From: Pyramidobacter sp.
GTDB taxonomy: Bacteria; Synergistota; Synergistia; Synergistales; Dethiosulfovibrionaceae
Reading direction: 5' to 3'
Length of the DNA stretch: 9,646 nucleotides
Assembly: GCA_017940445.1 (NCBI GenBank)
Contig: JAGAYQ010000095.1
Span: 1-9,646, forward strand
Shown: positions 5,147 through 9,646 of the stretch, one piece after another
Layout: the number at the start of each line of letters is the position of its first letter
Position numbering within the stretch: position 1 is the stretch's first letter
Translations under genes and position numbers: made by a program
Notes under the pieces: model-generated
The model's input: the letters and a program-made list of their open reading frames with translations, nothing else
Database searches by the model: none
What the model was told of the DNA's origin: nothing

Positions 5147-6346
5147 CTAAGCGATGATCTTCGCGCCGGGATAGGCTTTCAGTCCTTCGCCGATGATGGC
5201 GATGGCGCGCTCCAGATCGGCACAGTTGAGCACGTAAGCCAGCCGGGCTTCGTCCGTGCCGAGTCCGGGCGTGAGATAGAAACCGTCGCCCGGGGCGAAC
5301 ATCACGGTTTCACCGTGAGAATCGAACTGTTCGAGCATCCAGATGGCGAACTTTTCGGCGCTGTCGACGGGCATCTTGATCATCGTGTAGAACGCGCCCT
5401 GCGGCGACGAGAACGTGACGCCGGGCAGCTTTGACAGCGCTTTTTCAAGCGTGTCGCGGCGGCGTCGGTACTCGTCGTTGACGTCGGCCAGATACTGGCG
5501 CGGCGTGGAGTAGAGGGCGGCTGCGCCGATCTGCTCGAGCTCCGGGCAGCAGAGCCGCGCCTGACAGTACTTCATGATCTGCTCATTGAAGTCGGCGTTG
5601 TGCGACAGAAGCGCACCGATGCGCGCGCCGCAGGCGCTGTAGCGCTTGGAGAGCGAATCGACGACGATCAGATTGTCCTCAAGGCCGGGCATGACGCCGA
5701 AGCTGCGGAACGGGAAGCCGTAGACGAACTCGCGGTACACTTCGTCGACGATCAGCGCCAGATCGTGGCGTTTGACGACGCGGGCGACCAGTTCCATCTC
5801 ATCGCTTGTGAGCACGCGGCCGGTGGGGTTGCCGGGGTTGGTGATGAGGATCGCTTTCGTCCGCGGCGTGATGCAGGCTTCGACAGCCGCCTCGCCGGGA
5901 AGCTCGTAGCCTTTTTCGGCCTTCGTCGTCACGGCCTTCATGTTCACGCCGAGCACATTGGCAAACGAGAGGTAGTTGGCGTAGAACGGCTCGAAGACGA
6001 GGATCTCGTCGCCGGGATCGCACACGCCCATCATCGCGATCAGCAGCGCTTCCGAGCCGCCTGCGGTGATCGTGATCTCGTTGATGTCAAAATCCATGCC
6101 CCAGTCGTGATAATACTTCTGTATGGCGTTCAGCAGGCGGGCGTCGCCGCGCGAATCTCCGTAGGCGATCACGCTGTCGTCAAAGGCGCGGATCGCTTCG
6201 AGGAAGGCCGGCGGAGTCTGGATGTCGGGCTGGCCGATGTTCAGATGATAGACTTTCTTGCCCGCGGCTTTTGCGGCGGCCGCGTAGGGGCTGAGCTTGC
6301 GGATGGGGGACGCGAAAACGTTGCTGATGCGTTCGGATACGTTCAT
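5147..6346 (-). CDS. Pyridoxal-phosphate aminotransferase, class I/II
   Basis: A 399-aa fold-type I aminotransferase that moves an amino group between an amino acid and a 2-oxo acid; the substrate cannot be set from sequence. Visible residues are TAGGSEA at 94-100, NPGNPTG at 170-176 (cofactor Asn173), VDEVY at 200-204 (Asp201 and Tyr204), SLSKRYSACGARIG at 231-244 with Lys234 as the Schiff-base lysine, and EARLAYV at 366-372 with Arg368 as the likely carboxylate-binding arginine. Length is typical (about 390-400 aa). AGGAG about ten bases before the ATG on the - strand supports the start. No terminator follows: the trpS promoter starts six bases after the TAG stop, so its mRNA would run into the T-box leader. 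A role in aromatic amino-acid metabolism is possible but only inferred from position. Confidence 0.92.
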   Translation of the reverse strand: MNVSERISNVFASPIRKLSPYAAAAKAAGKKVYHLNIGQPDIQTPPAFLEAIRAFDDSVIAYGDSRGDARLLNAIQKYYHDWGMDFDINEITITAGGSEALLIAMMGVCDPGDEILVFEPFYANYLSFANVLGVNMKAVTTKAEKGYELPGEAAVEACITPRTKAILITNPGNPTGRVLTSDEMELVARVVKRHDLALIVDEVYREFVYGFPFRSFGVMPGLEDNLIVVDSLSKRYSACGARIGALLSHNADFNEQIMKYCQARLCCPELEQIGAAALYSTPRQYLADVNDEYRRRRDTLEKALSKLPGVTFSSPQGAFYTMIKMPVDSAEKFAIWMLEQFDSHGETVMFAPGDGFYLTPGLGTDEARLAYVLNCADLERAIAIIGEGLKAYPGAKIIA

Positions 6347-6399
6347 GACGGATCATCTCCTGTTCACGGCGGCGGGGCCGCACAAATCAATAAGTCGGT

Positions 6400-6429
6400 A
6401 TTATAGCGCATTTTTCACGCTCTTGCTCA
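6400..6429 (-). promoter_or_regulatory. Probable promoter of the aminotransferase
   Basis: A perfect -10 TATAAT on the - strand (6405-6400) lies 53 bases before the start codon. The -35 is weak: TGAGCA (6429-6424) at an 18-base spacing is the best match. It shares a 253-bp divergent region with the KAS III promoter. Confidence 0.6.
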
Positions 6430-6473
6430 TAAAAGATGAAAGAAATATCGTTTTTTATGAAAATTTGCCTTGA

Positions 6474-6493
6474 GAATTTGGGAACAAATTCCC
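6474..6493. promoter_or_regulatory. Operator-like double dyad upstream of the KAS III promoter
   Basis: Two overlapping perfect inverted repeats: GAATTTG-GGAA-CAAATTC (6474-6491) and GGGAA-CAAA-TTCCC (6480-6493). They end four bases before the -35 of the KAS III promoter and lie behind the aminotransferase promoter. This is a plausible regulator-binding site; no regulator can be named. Confidence 0.4.
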
Positions 6494-6496
6494 TCA

Positions 6497-6525
6497 TTGC
6501 CAAATAGAGCGCAAGCGGGTACAAT
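6497..6525 (+). promoter_or_regulatory. Promoter of the KAS III gene
   Basis: TTGCCA (6497-6502), exactly 17 bases, then TACAAT (6520-6525). Transcription should begin near 6532, giving a leader of about 68 bases before the ATG at 6600. Confidence 0.75.
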
Positions 6526-6599
6526 TATCAGGCTGTGTTTTAGTATCTGCTCTTAAAACCAATTCTTAAATATTAGAGAACCGGAAGGAGAATCATTTT

Positions 6600-7622
6600 A
6601 TGGATAGAGGAATGACCGTCCGCGGCATCTCGTGGTGCGTGCCTGAGCGTTTTGAGACGAATGAGGATCTGGTGCGCGAGTTCGGCACCTGGACGCCTGA
6701 GAAGATCCTGCACAAGACGGGGATCAAGCAGCGTCATATCGCCGACGCGGACAAGCCGGCATCGTACTATCATGCCCTGGCTGGAAACAAGTTTTTTGAA
6801 GAGCATCCTGACATTGCCCGCGACAGCATCGATATGCTCGTCGTCTGCACGGAGACCCGCGACTACATTGCGCCGGCCACGGCCTGCGTTGTGCATGAGC
6901 AGCTGGGGCTGCGCAAAACGTGCGGCGCCGTCGATTACGAGCTGGGCTGCTCGGGCTACATTTACGGGCTGGGGATCGCCAAGGGCTTCATTGCCGGCGG
7001 CATTGCACGCCGCGTGCTGCTGATCACGGGCGACGTGGTGGCCAAGTACGCGAACAAGCAGGACAAAGCGATCCGCACGATCTTCGGCGACGGCTTCACG
7101 GCGACTCTGCTGGAAGCCAGCGCGCAGGACCGCGTGACGGGGTTCGATTTCGGCACCGACGGCTCGGGCTTCCGTGACATCATCATCGAAGCCGGCGGCG
7201 AAGCCATGCCCCGCTCGGCAGAAACGGCCCAGGCATACACCAACCGTTTCGGCAACACGCACAGCAAGGAGAACATCTACATGGACGGGCGCAAGGTGCT
7301 CGAGTTCTCCGTGGGCGAGGTGCCCGGCTCGGTCGACCGCACGCTGGCGCTTGCCGGCCTGAAGAAGGAAGATATCGACCTCGTCGTCTTCCATCAGGCG
7401 TCGCAGCTGCTGCTTGAGCGCGTGCGCGACACGCTCGGCGTGCCTGAGGAGAAGTTCGTCATCGATATGGCAGAAACGGGCAACACGGTTTCGTCCACGG
7501 TGCCGATCGCGCTGGCGCGCGCCGTCGCTTCGGGGCGTCTGAAGCCGGGCATGAAGGTGCTCGTCTCAGGTTTCGGCGTCGGCCTCTCGTGGGGCACGGC
7601 CGTGATCGAATGGGCATATTGA
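6600..7622 (+). CDS. 3-oxoacyl-ACP synthase III (KAS III / FabH-like)
   Basis: A 340-aa thiolase-fold condensing enzyme of the FabH type, which joins an acyl-CoA (or acyl-ACP) starter to malonyl-ACP. The Cys-His-Asn triad is complete: Cys117 in DYELGCSGYIYG, His265 in VVFHQAS and Asn295 in ETGNTVSSTVP, and the C-terminal GFGVGLSWG loop is intact. It stands alone, not in a fab cluster, so it may be a secondary KAS III, for example for a special acyl chain; no symbol is assigned. AAGGAG (6585-6590) nine bases before ATG 6600 sets the start; a second in-frame ATG at 6612 has no such site. The last base of its TGA stop is the last base of the TTGA target duplicate of mobile element copy B. A terminator follows only after the element. 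Confidence 0.9.
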   Translation: MDRGMTVRGISWCVPERFETNEDLVREFGTWTPEKILHKTGIKQRHIADADKPASYYHALAGNKFFEEHPDIARDSIDMLVVCTETRDYIAPATACVVHEQLGLRKTCGAVDYELGCSGYIYGLGIAKGFIAGGIARRVLLITGDVVAKYANKQDKAIRTIFGDGFTATLLEASAQDRVTGFDFGTDGSGFRDIIIEAGGEAMPRSAETAQAYTNRFGNTHSKENIYMDGRKVLEFSVGEVPGSVDRTLALAGLKKEDIDLVVFHQASQLLLERVRDTLGVPEEKFVIDMAETGNTVSSTVPIALARAVASGRLKPGMKVLVSGFGVGLSWGTAVIEWAY

Positions 7623-7798
7623 GGAAACGCTGATAAAATACGCCATCTCCTGCGAAACGCTGTCCGAGGGGCTTCTCCAACGTACCTGAGTACGCCTCCG
7701 AAGCCCCTTCCGGACAGGTTTCTTCGGACCTGACGCATTTTCTCAGGTTTCCTTGCGCTAGTTGAAATACAACAGAATGGGATTAAATCAACGCTTCC
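7623..7798 (+). mobile_element. Miniature inverted-repeat element, copy B (at KAS III stop)
   Basis: A 176-bp non-coding element flanked by a perfect 4-bp direct repeat TTGA (7619-7622 and 7799-7802). The left end is GGAAACGCTGATAAAAT. The right end read inward is GGAAGCGTTGATTTAAT (13 of 17 match). The core to 7753 is a long imperfect palindrome with the inner stem GGGGCTTC (7668-7675) and GAAGCCCC (7700-7707), capped by CGTAC-CTGA-GTACG. The sequence is homologous to the reverse complement of the copy at 4649-4823. There is no coding capacity. Before insertion the KAS III stop would have run directly into TTGATAATTAG, so the element pushed the gene's terminator 180 bases away without changing the protein. 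Confidence 0.88.
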
Positions 7799-7870
7799 TT
7801 GATAATTAGTAATTAGTATTTAAGATCGCTCAGCGGATTCCTCGCGTTGCGGGACCTGGCGAAAAGGCTC

Positions 7871-7904
7871 AAAAATGGAGGAAAACGATTTCCTCCATTT
7901 TTTA
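7871..7904 (+). terminator. Intrinsic terminator of the KAS III transcript
   Basis: A perfect 14-bp stem, AAAAATGGAGGAAA (7871-7884) and TTTCCTCCATTTTT (7889-7902), encloses the loop ACGA, and the T run continues. It is the first terminator after the KAS III gene, located past the inserted element. The rest of 7803-7954 holds no gene. Confidence 0.85.
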
Positions 7905-7954
7905 TTTGCTAAAAATTTTCGCGCCGATATTTACGTTTTATAATCTTCCTCGTC

Positions 7955-7983
7955 TTGACGGTCCCGCTGTTTTCAGCTATTCT
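7955..7983 (+). promoter_or_regulatory. Probable promoter of the oadG-like/oadB operon
   Basis: TTGACG (7955-7960), 17 bases, TATTCT (7978-7983), with a start expected near 7990. A perfect TATAAT also occurs at 7939-7944, but its -35 (TTTTCG, 7916-7921) is poor, so it is second choice. Confidence 0.6.
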
Positions 7984-8054
7984 TATTCGCGACGCGTTTA
8001 TTGAAATGTGCTGTAATAGTTTATGTTTATCGGTCTCATCGGGAGGTGAACAGC

Positions 8055-8183
8055 ATGAACTTCACTGGTATGGCGGGCGCGACGGCGCTTTCTGCGATCG
8101 CTTTCGGGGTCGTCTTCCTCGTGCTGATCGGCCTGACGTTTGTCATCTATGCGATGCGCATCGTCAGCAAGGGACGCAGTTAG
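8055..8183 (+). CDS. Tiny OadG-like small subunit of a sodium-pump decarboxylase
   Basis: A 42-aa single-span membrane peptide. Residues about 9-33 are hydrophobic (ALSAIAFGVVFLVLIGLTFVIYAM) and are followed by a short basic tail (RIVSKGRS). This matches the N-terminal membrane part of OadG/gamma subunits, which anchor the decarboxylase parts to the beta subunit, but it is far shorter than the usual 80-120 aa and lacks the soluble tail. It resembles what databases call OadG-related small transporter subunits. The start is ATG 8055: GGGAGGTGA (8041-8049), nearly full anti-Shine-Dalgarno complementarity, lies just upstream. An in-frame ATG at 8001 lacks a site and would add an unrelated charged head. 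It is followed 60 bases later by the beta subunit, its expected partner. Confidence 0.82.
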   Translation: MNFTGMAGATALSAIAFGVVFLVLIGLTFVIYAMRIVSKGRS

Positions 8184-8197
8184 TTTTTCGGGGTTCA

Positions 8198-8213
8198 AGC
8201 GGCGTGCGCCGCT
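8198..8213 (+). other. Intercistronic hairpin between the small subunit and oadB
   Basis: AGCGGCG (8198-8204) and CGCCGCT (8207-8213) form a 7-bp stem with a 2-base centre in the 60-base gap between the two genes. No T run follows, so it is not a terminator. It may protect or process the mRNA to set different amounts of the two subunits (inference). Confidence 0.4.
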
Positions 8214-8243
8214 CAATCAAATTTTACGTGGGAGGAACTGTTT

Positions 8244-9404
8244 ATGAACGTTGTTAGTGAAGCGTTTGCCCGTATCGTCGGCGAGTCCGGCTTTGCGGGG
8301 CTGACCCAGGGCCATGTCATCATGCTCCTGGTGGCGTTTGTTCTGCTTTATCTTGCCATCGGCCGCGGCTTTGAGCCTCTGCTGCTGGTCCCCATCGCGA
8401 TCGGCTGCATGCTGGCCAACCTGCCTCTGTCGGGCATCACCTCCGGTCCCGTGATCGACGCCCTCGGCAAGGAGACCCAGGCCGGCGGCTTCCTGTACTA
8501 CATGTCGTTCGGTACCGTCAAGGAGATTTATCCTGTTATCATCTTCATGGGCATCGGCGCCATGACCGACTTTGCCCCTCTGCTGGCCAACCCCATCACC
8601 TTCCTTCTGGGCGCTGCCGCTCAGCTGGGCGTGTTCGTCGCGCTGTTCGGCGCCATGATGCTGGGCTTCTCGGTCCAGGAAGCTGCTTCGATCGCCATCA
8701 TCGGCGGCGCTGACGGCCCCACCAGCATCTACCTGTGCTCCAAGCTGGCTCCTCAGATCCTCGGCGCTGTCGCCGTGGCTTCGTACAGCTACATGTCGCT
8801 CGTTCCTCTCATCCAGCCTCCCATCATCAAGCTCTGCACCAGCAAGAAGGACCGCGCTATCCGCATGGACAAGCTGCGTCCCGTCACCAAGCTTGAGAAG
8901 ATCCTGTTCCCCATCGTCGTCACCGTCGTCACCGGTCTGATCCTGCCCATGTCGGTGCCCCTGATCGGCGTCCTGATGTTCGGCAACCTGCTGCGTGAGT
9001 GCGGCTGCACCGATCGTCTCAGCGACACGGCTCAGAACGCGATCATGAACACGACGACGATCTTCCTGTCGCTCACCGTCGGCGCGACGATGGAAGCTGA
9101 CAAGTTCCTCACCATCGGCACGATCAAGATCATCGTCCTCGGCCTGGTGGCCTTTATGGCTTCGACGGCCGGCGGCTGCTTCTTCGGCCAGCTGCTCAAG
9201 GTCCTCAGCGGCGGCAAGATCAACCCGATGATCGGCGCTGCCGGCGTGTCGGCCGTTCCTATGGCTGCCCGCGTCGTCCAGGTCGTCTCTCAGAAGGAGA
9301 ACCCCGGCAACTTCCTGCTGATGCACGCCATGGGCCCCAACGTGGCCGGCGTTATCGGCACGGCGGTCGCTGCCGCGACGATGCTGACGCTTCTGTCGCA
9401 CTAA
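8244..9404 (+). CDS. oadB: Sodium-pump decarboxylase beta subunit (OadB/MmdB/GcdB type)
   Basis: A 386-aa polytopic membrane protein that couples decarboxylation of a carboxybiotin-bound group to sodium export. Hallmarks are GGADGPT at 154-160, where Asp157 corresponds to the essential aspartate (Asp203 in Klebsiella OadB), the SFGTVKEIYPVIIFMGIGAMTDF stretch at 88-110, AGGCFFGQLLKVLSGGKINPMIGAAGVSAVPMAARV at 309-343, and HAMGPNVAGVIGTAVAA at 361-377. Length is typical for the shorter members (about 375-430). The ATG at 8244 has GGGAGGAA upstream. Whether the partner decarboxylates oxaloacetate, methylmalonyl-CoA or glutaconyl-CoA cannot be told: the carboxyltransferase and biotin-carrier genes are not in this window. 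Codon use favours GCT and CCT more than neighbouring genes do, which suggests high expression. Confidence 0.94.
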   Translation: MNVVSEAFARIVGESGFAGLTQGHVIMLLVAFVLLYLAIGRGFEPLLLVPIAIGCMLANLPLSGITSGPVIDALGKETQAGGFLYYMSFGTVKEIYPVIIFMGIGAMTDFAPLLANPITFLLGAAAQLGVFVALFGAMMLGFSVQEAASIAIIGGADGPTSIYLCSKLAPQILGAVAVASYSYMSLVPLIQPPIIKLCTSKKDRAIRMDKLRPVTKLEKILFPIVVTVVTGLILPMSVPLIGVLMFGNLLRECGCTDRLSDTAQNAIMNTTTIFLSLTVGATMEADKFLTIGTIKIIVLGLVAFMASTAGGCFFGQLLKVLSGGKINPMIGAAGVSAVPMAARVVQVVSQKENPGNFLLMHAMGPNVAGVIGTAVAAATMLTLLSH

Positions 9405-9469
9405 ATAACCGCACAAAAAACTCCCTCGTCCTGCTTGGACGGGGGAGTTTTTTTATGCGGGCGGTTATT
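9404..9469. terminator. Two-way terminator between oadB and the convergent gene
   Basis: The inner stem is ACTCCCTCGTCC (9420-9431) with GGACGGGGGAGT (9437-9448), with one G-T wobble; A residues lie before it and TTTTTTT after it (9448-9454). An outer 9-bp inverted repeat, AATAACCGC (9404-9412) and GCGGTTATT (9461-9469), brackets the whole. The outer arms reach the last base of the oadB stop and the stop codon of the convergent - strand gene. Confidence 0.85.
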
Positions 9470-9646
9470 TTGGCGGGGCCATCGTGAAGCCGATCTTTTT
9501 GCCGTCGCGGGCGAAGGCTGTGCCGCTGGTGTGGTCGGTCCACAGCACGGGGCCGAAGGCGTGGATGGTGCCCAGCGAGGTGCGCTCGGGCAGGGCGAAA
9601 AATTCGATCTCGCCGCGCCTGTTTTTGATCAGCGCCAGCACGCGCC
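9465..9646 (-). CDS. 3' part of an unrecognised gene (partial)
   Basis: The last 59 codons of a - strand gene whose start lies outside the window; the stop is TAA (9467-9465). The visible peptide runs from RVLALIKNRRGEIEFFALPE to RDGKKIGFTMAPPK. Alternating short hydrophobic and charged stretches suggest beta-strands of a soluble or exported domain. I do not recognise the family. Third positions are strongly G/C, as in neighbouring genes, which supports the frame. It shares the two-way terminator with oadB, and its stop codon is part of the outer arm. Confidence 0.65.
   Translation of the reverse strand, partial: RVLALIKNRRGEIEFFALPERTSLGTIHAFGPVLWTDHTSGTAFARDGKKIGFTMAPPK

Noticed and set aside
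5600..6406. Long + strand open frame opposite the aminotransferase
   Set aside because: Antisense shadow; it extends past the aminotransferase start only into its promoter region and has no recognisable domain.
7394..7738. - strand open frame running from KAS III into mobile element copy B
   Set aside because: Antisense to KAS III and chance continuation through the palindromic element; the other copy has no equivalent frame.
7803..7819. TAATTAGTAATTAGTA direct repeat as an attachment site or array
   Set aside because: Only two short AT-rich units, with no integrase or array context.
8001..8054. Longer start for the small OadG-like peptide, giving 60 aa
   Set aside because: No ribosome binding site before 8001; the strong GGGAGGTGA site fits the start at 8055, which begins directly with the membrane helix region.
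8217..9416. Long - strand open frame (about 399 aa) opposite oadB
   Set aside because: Antisense of a highly conserved membrane protein: the translation is His/Asp/Gln/Arg-rich without domains, and no start signal is seen.

Overview
The window reads as ordinary chromosomal sequence of a GC-rich (roughly 60% by eye) anaerobic bacterium. A phylum cannot be proven from the sequence. The combination of a sodium-pump decarboxylase beta subunit with a tiny OadG-like peptide, a T-box controlled trpS, strong GGAGG ribosome binding sites and classical TTGACA/TATAAT promoters fits a Synergistota-like anaerobe. That placement is inference.

Layout. 1-112: 3' end of an unrecognised + strand gene, separated by a two-way terminator (156-206) from a convergent TtcA-type tRNA thiolation gene (204-1016, -). 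A 123-bp divergent promoter region then leads to a three-gene + strand operon with overlapping ends: an acidic protein of unknown function (1140-1757), a UPF0104/LPG-synthase-TM-type membrane protein (1754-2818) and an ICMT/PEMT-like membrane methyltransferase (2811-3395). It closes with a perfect 21-bp hairpin. Convergent to it is trpS (3576-4610, -). Its leader (about 5105-4611) holds a complete Trp-specifying T-box riboswitch with a consensus promoter. A class I/II aminotransferase (5147-6346, -) lies immediately upstream on the same strand with no terminator between. Divergent from the aminotransferase is a stand-alone KAS III (FabH-like) gene (6600-7622, +). A separate unit follows: a 42-aa OadG-like membrane peptide (8055-8183) and the sodium-pump decarboxylase beta subunit (8244-9404), with its own promoter and terminator. 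The window ends in the 3' part of an unrecognised - strand gene (9465-9646).

The least expected content is a pair of about 175-bp miniature inverted-repeat elements (4649-4823 and 7623-7798) in opposite orientations, about 89% identical over a 132-bp core. Each has GGAAACGCTGAT-type terminal inverted repeats and its own perfect 4-bp target duplication (TAAA and TTGA). The inner part folds into a long hairpin, and two base pairs of its stem differ between the copies in a compensatory way. One copy has landed at the end of the T-box terminator, between the riboswitch and trpS. The other starts exactly at the KAS III stop codon.

No CRISPR array, tRNA, rRNA, phage gene or transposase gene was seen.
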